Assembly (NCBI RefSeq): GCF_024435075.2
Contig: NZ_JAMZEG020000002.1
Coordinates: forward strand, 248,001 to 312,000
Reading direction: 5' to 3'
DNA from: Marinomonas maritima
Lineage (GTDB): Bacteria; Pseudomonadota; Gammaproteobacteria; Pseudomonadales; Marinomonadaceae
Length of the DNA: 64,000 nucleotides
Under the pieces are notes generated by a model, which was not told the origin of the DNA, searched no databases, and worked only from the letters and a program-made list of their open reading frames with translations. Positions 50,601-59,507 of the stretch are shown here, piece after piece. Position 1 is the stretch's first letter, and every line of letters starts with the position of its first letter. The position numbers and the translations under genes were made by a program.

Positions 50601-53600
50601 CGACGCCTGTCGTGATTCGTCAACACAGTGTTTTACCTAAAAGCGAACAAGAAATTGTGCTGTGTCAGTTAGTTCAGCAGGTGCTAAATATTGATACCGT
50701 CTATGTTGATGATGATTTTTTTGCATTAGGCGGTGACAGTATTGTCGCTATGTCATTAGGAGGGTTGGCACGAAAAAAAGGCTATTCTCTGCGTGCGAAA
50801 GACGTATTTGAAAGCCGAATTATCCGTGTTATGGCGGCGCAACTGTCACCACTTGATAGGGCTAAGGTGCTACCAAGCATTTATTCAGGGCGTTTGGCTG
50901 AATTGCCTATTTATCGTTGGATGCACGAATCGGGTGGTCTGAATCTGGCGTATTTTCAGGCTATTGCTATCGCATTACCGGATTCAATGACACTGGAAAA
51001 GTTTGAGCAAGTCATCGCCAAACTGACGTCAGCGCATGGAATTCTTAACGCTCAAGTTCATGATGCTCGCCTTGAAATCTCTGATATGGCTCCAGTCTTT
51101 ACCGTTCAGTGCTTTACGCAAGAGGGTGGTGATTTGTCGACATTGGCAGATAGCACTTTTGAGCAGCTTGTTCAGACACCAATCCAATCCAACACAGAAC
51201 CAGCACAGCCTTTTCCCGCTATGCGAGTAGGGTATTTACACGCGAATAATCAAAACGCGGCCGTGTTTGCCTTGCATCATACAATAGTGGATGGGGTATC
51301 GTGGCGGATTCTTCTTGCGGATTTATCGAGCTTATTATCAGATTTTGATAGTCAGTTATCCGTGTCGCCAAACAGTTTATTAGACTGGCAAAAATCCTTG
51401 CAAAGCGAAATGCCACGTTGGTTGTCTGAGGAAAAATATTGGTTGGATCAATTGGGTGGAAAACCGTTATTTGAGCGTCAAGCATCGAATGAGCAAATGC
51501 ATCAACGTACTGTGTTAGATAAAACAACGTCCAGATTGTTGCTGGAAATTTTGCCTAAGCAGTATCGTTGCCAACCACAAGAAGCGCTATTAAGTGTTTT
51601 ATATCTTGCTCTTGCTCAACAATATAAGTCGACAGATATTGCGATGATGATGGAGTCGCATGGTCGAGCAGACATCGGCGATCTTGATTTGACTCGAACT
51701 TTAGGCTGGTTCACCGCAGAATACCCGGTACGAATGATGGGGCAAAAGGCGCTACTGTCTAAATTAGACTCACTCAAAACGGCGGACGAAGTACCTTACG
51801 AGATGGTTGTTCAATTAGTTCGTCGAGCTTTGCTTAACGTACCCAATAATGGTGTGGGTTATGGCGTACTTCGGTATATGAATGACAGTACTCGTCAAGC
51901 TTTTACTGATTTAGAGGCAACGGCATCACCGCAGATTCTTTTTAACTATCTTGGCCGTTTTCAGCAGGGCGATCTTTCGTTATTACAAGGTAAGCGTTAC
52001 TTCCGCGACACGTTTGAAGTGCATCAATCTGATCAACTGAGTTCTGCTTACGGGCTAGAATTAAATGTGTTTGTGGATGACCGACATGGCACACCACAGT
52101 TGGCCATTCATGTTGGGCACGATGCCAAACAAGTGCCATCGCCGCAAATAGATAGGCTTTTAAACGCACTGTCTACTATTGCGTCTTCTATGAATAAGTT
52201 TGCAGAAACCCATCAAGCCATGGCGGCTGACACCTTGGTCGCTGAAGATCTGAAAAACCTTGATTTGAATGAGCAAAATATGGACGCGTTAAGAAGCCAA
52301 TACGGTGCCTTGCAAGCCGTATTGCCCGCTTTGCCGTTACAAGAAGGTCTGCTTTTTCACGCTCAACTAGAACAAGATACCAATGTCAAAGATGCGGGTT
52401 ACAGCTCTTTGGCGTGCTTAACTTTTTCTGGAAGCATGAACATAGAACGGTTAAAAGACGCGTTAGGAGCGGTCATAGAAAAGCACCCCCAGCTGGGCGC
52501 CTTGTTTGATTTTTCCCAAGGCGACACGGCGCTACAAATTTTGCCATGGAGACGTGTTAGCGAACGCAAAAGCTGGTGGCCTGTGGACGTTATCGATTTA
52601 AGACATCAAGATGACACGACGCAACAAGAGGAACTGAAAAAGATAGAGCAGCAAGAGTTAAACCGAGATTTTATGGCCTTTCAATCGGCAGGGATTCCGC
52701 TATTGAATGCGGTTTTGGTGAGCGTATCGGATCAGCGACATTGTTTGTTCTTAAACGCGCATCACTTGGTGGTAGATGGCTGGTCAACGCCGATTATGTT
52801 ACGTGACTTGGTCAACGCTTATGGCAGTGATTTGGTGGCACTGGAAGCTGTTCCTGTGCCATACACTTGGGTTGTTGAGCAATTAATGGCGCGTGATAAA
52901 CACGCCATGCGAGAGGCATGGAAAAAGGCATTAGATAATGCGATGCCGACTTTATTGTTTGCCGACACACCACCTACAGAGCAAGTGACGACGCATACGT
53001 TAACGCTAGATGCAGATCAATTCGCCACGCTAAAAGGCCTTTACCAAAGTAAAGGACTGACCTTAAACAGCTTGCTGCAAACCTTATGGGCCAACGTATT
53101 GTCTGCTTTGACTGGACGTTCTGATGTGGTGTTTGGTACGCCAATCTCTGGGCGTTTTGGTAGCGTGGCTGGAATAGAAGAACACATTGGATTATTCAGT
53201 AATACCGTGCCTGTGCGTGTCCAGTTACAGCCTGAATTGACGCTATGGCAACAAATGCAACAGGTTCAAAATGAACAAATTGGGTTGTTGGAGCACGACG
53301 GATTAGGGTTGGCCGAAATCCAGCGACTTGGTGGACACGGTAATTTATTCGATACCTTGCTGGTGGTAGAAAACTTCCCTGAGCAGGCAGATTTGTTCAG
53401 CCAGTGTTATCAAGGCTTAACGCTTGAAGACGTATATAACCGAGGTTTTACGCATTATCCATTGACGGTGTTGGCGTTGCCGAGTGAACAGTTAAATTTA
53501 CTGTTCGAATACCGAGGTGGCGATGAAATTCAGACTTTGATAGCGCGTTTTGATGCGTTATTGAAAACGCTGCTGCTTGAAGACGTGACCGCTCAACAAG

Positions 53601-56278
53601 CGCTGGATCTTCGTCTTACGTCAGAAAAAACCTTGATTGGCGGCTTGAATCAAACGTCGCACTTACTGCCTCAAATGACGCTTCGGGATGCTTTGGTTGG
53701 GCAGGCGTTGCTGACACCGAATCAGGTTTGCTTGTCGGATGGTGAACATCAGTTAACGTATTTACAGGCTCGCTACGAAGTGATCGCGTTGGCGAAAAAC
53801 TTGCAGTCGTTAGGGGTTCAGTCGGGCGATATCGTCGCGGTGGCTCTTCCTCGCTCGGTGAAGTTAAGTCTTGCCCTATGGGCGATTATCGAAGTGGGGG
53901 CGGCGTATCTCCCTCTTGATACAGGTTATCCAGATGATCGACTCAATTACATGTTGGAAGATGCAAAACCTGCCGCTTTAATCACCTTAACAAAAGAAGC
54001 GTCCCGTTTTGAAATGGATGGGAAACGTTATCTTTACGATGCGCCTATTACACCAGTGAGTGACGCACAACGAGAGCAAGTAATAAACGCATGGAAAGCG
54101 CCAGTACTCAGCGTTAACGGATCGGCGTATTTGCTCTATACCTCTGGCTCTACGGGTCGTCCTAAAGGCGTGTTGGTATCTCATCAAGCCATCGTAAATC
54201 GAATTCTTTGGATGCAGGGTGAATACCCACTGGCGAGCCACGATGTTGTTTTACAAAAAACGCCATGTAGCTTTGATGTCTCTGTTTGGGAGTTTTTCTG
54301 GAGTGCTATGGTCGGTGCAAAATTGCACATGGCGCCACCAGATTCTCATCGTGACCCTATTCAGCTACAACAGTTAATTGTTGATCATAACATTACGACA
54401 TTGCATTTTGTACCTTCTATGTTGGCGGCGTTTGTGACGTCATTAGGCGATGAAAGAATGGGCACTTGCCACACGTTAGAACGCGTTTTTTGCAGTGGTG
54501 AAGCCTTGCCAATGGCGCTTTCTAAGCAGTTTGAAAGTGTGGTCGGCTGCGAGCTTCATAACTTGTATGGGCCAACGGAAGCGGCGGTGGACGTGACGTA
54601 TTACCCTGCGTTTGGTGACGACCTGACTCAAGTGAAAGGCGCTGGTGTGCCGATTGGTTATCCTGTTTGGAATACTCAGCTGCGAATACTGGACAATTTT
54701 TTACGCCCCGTTCCGATTGGCGTCGCAGGGGAGTTGTATTTGTGTGGTGTGCAATTGGCGGATGGATATTGGCGTCGTCCCGCATTATGCGCAACACGAT
54801 TTGTTGCTGATCCTGAAGGTCATGGTGAGCGAATGTATCGTACGGGTGATGTGGTTCGTTGGTTAGACAGTGGTGCGGTTGAATATCTTGGGCGTAGTGA
54901 TGATCAGCTTAAAATTCGTGGTCAGCGCATTGAGTTAGGTGAAATCGAACAGGTCTTAGCAGCACAAGCAGGCGTAGAGCAATCGGTCGTGGTTGCCAAA
55001 ACATGGGGGCAGGAAAGTAATGCGTTGGGCGTTGATGCACGCCAGCTTGTTGCTTACGTCACGGGTAAAAAGAGCACGAGTAAAAGCAGCACGAGTGAAA
55101 ATAGCACGGGCAAAGTCAGTAAACTGGATACCGTGAGTATTCGTAACGCCATGAGCGAACAGCTGCCTGCACACATGGTGCCTGTTGCTGTGCTGCAACT
55201 GGAAACTATGCCGTTGAGTGCCAATGGCAAGTTGGACCGCAAAGCGCTGCCGTTACCGTCTGACTTGTTAGAGTCGACACAAGGAAGAGTGGTTAAGTTA
55301 GGCATTGAAACAGAGATAGCGAACGCTTTCTCTAAAGTGCTGGGTGTCACTGGGTTGAGTGCGAGCGATGACTTCTTTGCGTTAGGCGGGCATTCCATTC
55401 TTGCGGTACGCCTAGTGTCGGAGTTGCGTAAAGCATTAAAGCTGAATGTCACCGTGGGACAGATCATGGTGTCTCCTAGTATCGAAAAACTGGCTCATGT
55501 GCTTAGCAATCAAGACCTTGCTAACAGTCGAGAGCTGTCTGGTTTCGGTTCAGTATTGCCGATTAAACAGGGGGTTGGTACGCCTATTTTTTGTATTCAT
55601 CCTGCTTCTGGCTTTGCGTGGCAATACACCGGGTTCGCCCGATACCTATCTCAGACTTGCCCAATGATTGGTTTGCAGTCGCCACGGCCAGATGGCCCGA
55701 TTGCATTGCAAAGCAATATGCCTGATGTGGTGGAGCAGCATTTGAAGGTGTTAAAGGAGCGCCAACCGTCTGGGCCTTATCGACTTATTGGTTATTCTCT
55801 TGGTGGTGCCATTGCGCATGGTCTTGCTGTTCGATTGCAAGAAATGGGCGAGGAAGTCAGCTTCCTAGGCCTTTTAGATACTTATCCACCTGATGAGCAA
55901 GACTGGTCAGGGTCGGTTGATACAGAAGCTCAAGAAGAAGTAGAGCGTGAAAAAGCACAGTTCATGGAAACCTCTGAGGATACTTTAGATGAACAAATGA
56001 CTGTCGAGCGAGATGCGATGTTTGCCGATATTGTGAAAAACTATGCGGACTCGGTTGCTTTACTGTCGAAGGCGAAATCGCAACGGTATCACGGTAAAGC
56101 AGTATTGTTTGTTGCGGATAAAACCGTTCCAGAAGGTATGGATATTCAAGCCACTTGGTCGCCTTACGTGGACGTTCTTGAAGAGCATCATTTTGATTTT
56201 GCCCATGAAGATATTTTATCTCCTGAAGCGCTAGTGGTGCTTGGGCCTGTGTTTAATCAGCTTATTTCATCCTTGTAA
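47639..56278 (+). CDS. Dimodular siderophore NRPS, C-A-T-E-C-A-T-TE
   Basis: This 2879-residue synthetase has eight domains. C1 (HHIMLDG, H157-158) joins DHB from EntB; A1 has TSGSTGRPKG from 639; T1 serine S1034; epimerase with HHTIVDGVSW from 1213, GWFTAEYPV and FNYLGRF; C2 (HHLVVDG from 1708); A2 (TSGSTGRPKG from 2168); T2 serine S2586; and thioesterase (GYSLGG, S2720, with a histidine in FAHEDILSP). The A2 pocket, D2213, V2214, W2217, H2256, F2284, S2286, L2309, V2317, D2318, is the serine code of EntF. A1 carries several acidic residues, suggesting a basic amino acid made D by the epimerase. Four 15-bp repeats lie before the A2 C-terminus. Confidence 0.95.
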   Translation: MENNTAKRFSTPNVLADSATVPLTDVQMGIWLADHISSQRNTFTIAHKVHISGDMDAAYLLEAIQIGLKESDTINAAYRECDGVPLQHLGCCDVDVAPVPVSESLDLSNDADAQQYMDLLIQQDLEAELSLSSATPLVRQTVFKVSDQQTVWYQRFHHIMLDGFSFNVFTARVSGIYQSLIQQKTVTQAPYRSFYDVVDEEKSYKASDKYDRDKAFWQAYCSDLPSVVSLSNGVSPIATEKGFASQRLIRLNSCIRGDKLQACLNRSPSSKLTVADLAMGLVSAYLIRVSGQWRVPVGFPFMGRVGSVALNTLGPVVNVLPVIVEGALDDTIFDLTLRIKRDLKKIRKHQKYNGEQIARDLSRVGEALYGPTLNLRLFDYDLSFGDATATIEHLAAGPVEDLDFGMHFDKGDLHIEWVGNDQKYDAESLQIHIDRFVEFTEKLLAAPDAFIADISVLHSVEQSRITEWQQGTVTVDSGYSSLIEQFHNLECLKNLDKELASVPALVVKGQSLSFAEIQGNIAKWSQVLCDLGVEKGDCVGLALPRDERMVYALMATMGLGAHYLPIDPTYPQDRIDWMLEDAAPKLLLTDSEKAFEKSDNVTVQNIEAPSFLQSLNQKNASNLSLNLPSPNDIAYIMYTSGSTGRPKGVVIAHKGLVNVAFSHWRRDGETLAAKVQNVNAMLTASFSFDTSWDLMYWLCFGHTLHIVEDDICKDPELIQNYYNEHNIHAADLPPSVLSQLLDLGAIESGQHFPELMYVGGEAASSRLWQQVRCYPSLKVRNYYGPTENTIDSLGASVEDTEQVVIGRPIDNTESYILDSSLSPVAIGVPGELYVSGSGLAYGYLNQTSLTSTRFIANPYKLGERMYRTGDLVRWLENGHVEYIGRTDHQVQIRGHRVEPGEVEASLNRLEGVTASVVLTNKQGSTHRLDAYCLVDVNGLNVENSQALSVALMDALSQQLPAYMVPATITVLEHFPLNTNGKVDRNALPTPVVIRQHSVLPKSEQEIVLCQLVQQVLNIDTVYVDDDFFALGGDSIVAMSLGGLARKKGYSLRAKDVFESRIIRVMAAQLSPLDRAKVLPSIYSGRLAELPIYRWMHESGGLNLAYFQAIAIALPDSMTLEKFEQVIAKLTSAHGILNAQVHDARLEISDMAPVFTVQCFTQEGGDLSTLADSTFEQLVQTPIQSNTEPAQPFPAMRVGYLHANNQNAAVFALHHTIVDGVSWRILLADLSSLLSDFDSQLSVSPNSLLDWQKSLQSEMPRWLSEEKYWLDQLGGKPLFERQASNEQMHQRTVLDKTTSRLLLEILPKQYRCQPQEALLSVLYLALAQQYKSTDIAMMMESHGRADIGDLDLTRTLGWFTAEYPVRMMGQKALLSKLDSLKTADEVPYEMVVQLVRRALLNVPNNGVGYGVLRYMNDSTRQAFTDLEATASPQILFNYLGRFQQGDLSLLQGKRYFRDTFEVHQSDQLSSAYGLELNVFVDDRHGTPQLAIHVGHDAKQVPSPQIDRLLNALSTIASSMNKFAETHQAMAADTLVAEDLKNLDLNEQNMDALRSQYGALQAVLPALPLQEGLLFHAQLEQDTNVKDAGYSSLACLTFSGSMNIERLKDALGAVIEKHPQLGALFDFSQGDTALQILPWRRVSERKSWWPVDVIDLRHQDDTTQQEELKKIEQQELNRDFMAFQSAGIPLLNAVLVSVSDQRHCLFLNAHHLVVDGWSTPIMLRDLVNAYGSDLVALEAVPVPYTWVVEQLMARDKHAMREAWKKALDNAMPTLLFADTPPTEQVTTHTLTLDADQFATLKGLYQSKGLTLNSLLQTLWANVLSALTGRSDVVFGTPISGRFGSVAGIEEHIGLFSNTVPVRVQLQPELTLWQQMQQVQNEQIGLLEHDGLGLAEIQRLGGHGNLFDTLLVVENFPEQADLFSQCYQGLTLEDVYNRGFTHYPLTVLALPSEQLNLLFEYRGGDEIQTLIARFDALLKTLLLEDVTAQQALDLRLTSEKTLIGGLNQTSHLLPQMTLRDALVGQALLTPNQVCLSDGEHQLTYLQARYEVIALAKNLQSLGVQSGDIVAVALPRSVKLSLALWAIIEVGAAYLPLDTGYPDDRLNYMLEDAKPAALITLTKEASRFEMDGKRYLYDAPITPVSDAQREQVINAWKAPVLSVNGSAYLLYTSGSTGRPKGVLVSHQAIVNRILWMQGEYPLASHDVVLQKTPCSFDVSVWEFFWSAMVGAKLHMAPPDSHRDPIQLQQLIVDHNITTLHFVPSMLAAFVTSLGDERMGTCHTLERVFCSGEALPMALSKQFESVVGCELHNLYGPTEAAVDVTYYPAFGDDLTQVKGAGVPIGYPVWNTQLRILDNFLRPVPIGVAGELYLCGVQLADGYWRRPALCATRFVADPEGHGERMYRTGDVVRWLDSGAVEYLGRSDDQLKIRGQRIELGEIEQVLAAQAGVEQSVVVAKTWGQESNALGVDARQLVAYVTGKKSTSKSSTSENSTGKVSKLDTVSIRNAMSEQLPAHMVPVAVLQLETMPLSANGKLDRKALPLPSDLLESTQGRVVKLGIETEIANAFSKVLGVTGLSASDDFFALGGHSILAVRLVSELRKALKLNVTVGQIMVSPSIEKLAHVLSNQDLANSRELSGFGSVLPIKQGVGTPIFCIHPASGFAWQYTGFARYLSQTCPMIGLQSPRPDGPIALQSNMPDVVEQHLKVLKERQPSGPYRLIGYSLGGAIAHGLAVRLQEMGEEVSFLGLLDTYPPDEQDWSGSVDTEAQEEVEREKAQFMETSEDTLDEQMTVERDAMFADIVKNYADSVALLSKAKSQRYHGKAVLFVADKTVPEGMDIQATWSPYVDVLEEHHFDFAHEDILSPEALVVLGPVFNQLISSL
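55061..55120 (+). repeat. Four degenerate 15-bp tandem repeats within the NRPS gene
   Basis: Four units starting ACGRG lie at 55061, 55076, 55091 and 55106 and encode TGKKS, TSKSS, TSENS and TGKVS (residues 2475-2494). They sit as a disordered-looking insert in the A2 C-terminal subdomain before the NGKLDRKAL motif. They are related in length and style to repeats in iolB and fepD. Confidence 0.8.
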
Positions 56279-56324
56279 TGTCGTCGTGCGCGGCATGACG
56301 CCGCGCCAAACTTAAAGAGTCGTT

Positions 56325-57623
56325 ATGTCAAAATCAAAGATCATGTTGGATTTTAGTCTGCTAAAAACCAACGCCAATTTCCGCGCTATTTTCATTGCCC
56401 GTTTGATGTCTGTATTGGGTATAGGCATGTTAAATGTGGCGGTGCCAGTACAAATTTATGAGTTGACAGGGTCCAGCTTACAGGTCGGTTTCGCTGTTGC
56501 ACTAGATGGCATGGGCATGTTTGTAGGACTGATGTTGGGTGGTGTTCTGGCCGACAGAATGGATCGCAAATGGTTGATTTTAGCCTCGCGCTTTATTTGT
56601 GGTGTGGGGTTTGTGCTGCTGGCGTTGAACGCTTACCTTTCTGAACCCAGTATTTGGGCCGTTTATGCCATTTCATTGTGGGATGGTTTCTTCAGTGCTA
56701 TTGGACTGACCGCGTTAATGGCGTCTATTCCTCATTTGGTTGGGCGAGAAAACATCCCTACCGCAGGCGCATTGAGCATGCTGGTTGTTCGCATTGGTTC
56801 GGTCATTTCACCTGCCATAGCGGGTGTGGTAATTGTGTCATTTGGTGTGACTTGGAATTACACCTTGGCTGCCGTTGGTACTCTTTGTACTCTGATTACG
56901 TTGGTGACGCTGCCAAATATGAAGCCGCAAGCAGGTGGTCCACAAGAGCATCCCATTAAATCTTTATTGGATGGTTTTACTTTTGTCTTTACACATAAAG
57001 TGATTCGCGCGGTGGTGGCGTTAGGCACGCTGGAAGCTGTCACCAAATCCATTCGAATTTTGTTTCCTGCGTTGGCGGCAACGGCATTTGGCGGTGGGGC
57101 GTTTGAGGTCGGCCTTATGTATTCCGCTGTGCCAGTGGGGTCAACGTTAGGTGCATTAACCAGTGGTTGGATACGCGGTTTACGGCGTCCAGGTGTGGTG
57201 ATGCTAATAACGGCTTTCTTGTCTTTTTTATGTGTTGCATCTTTGGGGGTAATGGGGCATTTAGTGTTGATGCTAGGAGCGTTAGCGGTGTTTGGTTACC
57301 TTGGTTCTATTGGCGGTTTACTGCAGTATTCAATTGTACAAGGCCATACGCCAGATCATATGTTGGGCCGCATTGGTAGCTTTTGGACGGCGCAAGATGT
57401 CGTCGGGGATTCTGCTGGAGCATTAGGAATTGGGGTGATTGTCAAAGTACTGTCGCCGGTGATGGGGTTGGTAAGCCTAGGGCTTGGTTGTGCCGTAGCC
57501 ACCTTGTTTGTCGGTGCGGGCGTTCGATCACTTCGAGAAGCAAGTTGGATTGATACCAGCCTTTTTCCGCCAGAGTCTGATGCTATGAAAGACACAAAAA
57601 ATACCGTGGCTGAAGTGGCATAA
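56325..57623 (+). CDS. entS: Siderophore exporter (EntS-like MFS)
   Basis: This is a 432-residue major facilitator of the EntS type, with about twelve hydrophobic helices. It starts with a short cytoplasmic segment and FRAIFIARLMSVLGIGMLNVAVPVQIYELTGSS, like EntS, and has the MFS loop motif GGVLADRMDRKWLI. It should move the new siderophore from cytoplasm to periplasm. It follows the NRPS by about 46 bases and so shares its transcript, ending at a strong terminator. Confidence 0.93.
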   Translation: MSKSKIMLDFSLLKTNANFRAIFIARLMSVLGIGMLNVAVPVQIYELTGSSLQVGFAVALDGMGMFVGLMLGGVLADRMDRKWLILASRFICGVGFVLLALNAYLSEPSIWAVYAISLWDGFFSAIGLTALMASIPHLVGRENIPTAGALSMLVVRIGSVISPAIAGVVIVSFGVTWNYTLAAVGTLCTLITLVTLPNMKPQAGGPQEHPIKSLLDGFTFVFTHKVIRAVVALGTLEAVTKSIRILFPALAATAFGGGAFEVGLMYSAVPVGSTLGALTSGWIRGLRRPGVVMLITAFLSFLCVASLGVMGHLVLMLGALAVFGYLGSIGGLLQYSIVQGHTPDHMLGRIGSFWTAQDVVGDSAGALGIGVIVKVLSPVMGLVSLGLGCAVATLFVGAGVRSLREASWIDTSLFPPESDAMKDTKNTVAEVA

Positions 57624-57640
57624 CGAAGAATAAGAAACGG

Positions 57641-57680
57641 AATAAAGCGACGATGAGCTATTCATCGTCGCTTTATTTTT
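57641..57680. terminator. Terminator between entS and fepC
   Basis: A 16-bp perfect stem (AATAAAGCGACGATGA at 57641-57656) around GCTAT is followed by a T run on the plus strand. It ends the fes-mbtH-NRPS-entS transcript and may also serve the converging fep operon. Confidence 0.9.
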
Positions 57681-57696
57681 GCTGTTGTTTTTGCTG

Positions 57697-58494
57697 TTAT
57701 TGTCGGCCTTTTGGAATGACCAGTGGTGTGCCTGAAATTGGATCTTCTAAAATAATACAAGGCAGTCCGAATACCGTTTCAATTAATGTCTCCGTGACAA
57801 TGTCATTAGGTGTGCCTGTGGCGACAACTTGTCCAGACTTCATGGCGATTAGGTTATCAGCGTATCGACAGGCGTGGTTAAGGTCATGTAATACGGCCAC
57901 TATGGTATGGCCTTGTAGTCGGTTCAAATCTTGAAATAAATCCATTAATTCAATTTGATGAGCGATGTCCAAATACGTGGTTGGCTCGTCCAATAATAAC
58001 AGCGGTGTTTCCTGTGCTAACGCCATAGCAACCCAAACGCGTTGGCGTTGTCCACCGGACAGCTGATCCACATTAAGCTGGGCAAATTCCGTGATGCTCG
58101 TTGCTTTCATCGCTGCATCTACGGCGTCCTGATCTTGTTCACGCCAAGGCTGAAACCATTTTTGGTGAGGAAAGCGTCCACGGGCAACCAAGTCGACTAC
58201 TTTAATACCGTCTGGAGCAATGGCGCTTTGTGGTAGCAGGCCTAATATTTTGGCGACATCACGAGTCGCCAACGCATGGATGTTTTTACCATTAAGTAAA
58301 ACTTGGCCAGATGTTGGCTCTAGTAGGCGGCTCATAGCGCGTAGTAATGTGGATTTTCCACAGCCGTTTGGGCCGACGATAACGCTGAATTTACCCTCGG
58401 GGATATGAATAGAAAGGTCTTGTGTAATGATGTTTTGATCATAACGTAGGGTGACTGATTCTGTACCAAGTGAAATGGATGATTGCGATGTCAT
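57697..58494 (-). CDS. fepC: Ferric siderophore ABC transporter ATPase
   Basis: This is a 265-residue ATPase of the FepC/FhuC class. Walker A is GPNGCGKST, the signature is LSGGQRQRVWVAMAL, and Walker B is LLLLDEPTTYLD, followed by the switch histidine in VLHDLNHA. I chose the ATG at 58494, which overlaps the fepG stop (ATGA); in-frame sequence further upstream is inside fepG. It is the last gene of fepBDGC, powering siderophore import through FepDG. Confidence 0.95.
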   Translation of the reverse strand: MTSQSSISLGTESVTLRYDQNIITQDLSIHIPEGKFSVIVGPNGCGKSTLLRAMSRLLEPTSGQVLLNGKNIHALATRDVAKILGLLPQSAIAPDGIKVVDLVARGRFPHQKWFQPWREQDQDAVDAAMKATSITEFAQLNVDQLSGGQRQRVWVAMALAQETPLLLLDEPTTYLDIAHQIELMDLFQDLNRLQGHTIVAVLHDLNHACRYADNLIAMKSGQVVATGTPNDIVTETLIETVFGLPCIILEDPISGTPLVIPKGRQ

Positions 58495-59507
58495 AATTTG
58501 CCTTCCCGAGTAATCAAATAGACTAGATAAATGCCACCCAAACTGATGGTAACCAGCCCGACTGGTAGGGTGGAGTTTTCCCAACCGTGTTGTGCAATAA
58601 AGTCAGCAAGCAGCAATAATATCGCGCCAACTAACGCTGAAGAACCAAGCGATACATTGGTGTTATTCGCCAAGCGACGGGCAATTTGTGGCGCCGCAAG
58701 CGAGATAAAGGCAATAGGGCCTGTAATTGCGGTGGCAACCGCGGTGAGCGAAACGCCGACAAACATTAATGTAAGACGGCTCTTATTGACTGACACGCCC
58801 AAGGCCGCAGCGGTGTCGTCGCCCATTTCTAATAGCTTCATGCGCGTATTCAGTAGCAAAGCACAGATCAGAAAGACCGAAATTAAGAGTGCAGCGGGAA
58901 GGATACGAGACCATGTCATGCCATTTAGCGACCCGGCACTCCACAAGGCTGCTGTCATAGCGGTTTCCAATGACACAGTGAGTGACAACCATTGGTTAAA
59001 AGCAGTGAGCGTTGCGCTAATGGCGATGCCAACAATGATCAAGCGGAAGCCAGAGTGACCGTTTCGATACGCAAACAAATAGACCAGTAGCGCAGAAAAT
59101 AGCCCACCTAAAATGGCACTAAAAACACTTAGCCAGTATAGATTGCCGAACAGTGCAATGGAGATCAAAACGCCTGTAAAAGCCCCTACGTTAAAGCCCG
59201 TTATGTCTGGGCTACCAAGTGGGTTGCGCACTAGCGATTGAAACACTGCGCCACTAACGCCAAGTGCAGCGCCAATGATCAGCGCTGCAAATAAGCGAGA
59301 AGCTCGCCATTGCCATACCACGATAGACTGATAACGATCAGCATTCCCTGTCATTAATTGCCAAATATCGTGGAAATTATTGGTAATGTGTTCACCAAAA
59401 AATAACGTAGCGAAGATGAGCAGTAAGCTGAAGAGTGTCGTGATGAGTGTAGGTAGTTTGATTACCAACGGGGTAAATGCATTTTTGGACAAAAAACGGT
59501 TTTTCAT
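58491..59507 (-). CDS. fepG: Ferric siderophore ABC transporter permease
   Basis: This is a 338-residue FecCD-family permease. The protein starts MKNRFLSKN, with about nine or ten hydrophobic helices. GAVFQSLVRNPLGSPDITGFNVGA and the coupling-helix region LGVSVNKSRLTL are characteristic, as is GPIAFISLAAPQIAR. The ATG at 59507 overlaps the fepD stop (ATGA); long in-frame upstream sequence lies inside fepD and is not part of the gene. Together with FepD it forms the inner-membrane channel. Confidence 0.94.
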   Translation of the reverse strand: MKNRFLSKNAFTPLVIKLPTLITTLFSLLLIFATLFFGEHITNNFHDIWQLMTGNADRYQSIVVWQWRASRLFAALIIGAALGVSGAVFQSLVRNPLGSPDITGFNVGAFTGVLISIALFGNLYWLSVFSAILGGLFSALLVYLFAYRNGHSGFRLIIVGIAISATLTAFNQWLSLTVSLETAMTAALWSAGSLNGMTWSRILPAALLISVFLICALLLNTRMKLLEMGDDTAAALGVSVNKSRLTLMFVGVSLTAVATAITGPIAFISLAAPQIARRLANNTNVSLGSSALVGAILLLLADFIAQHGWENSTLPVGLVTISLGGIYLVYLITREGKL

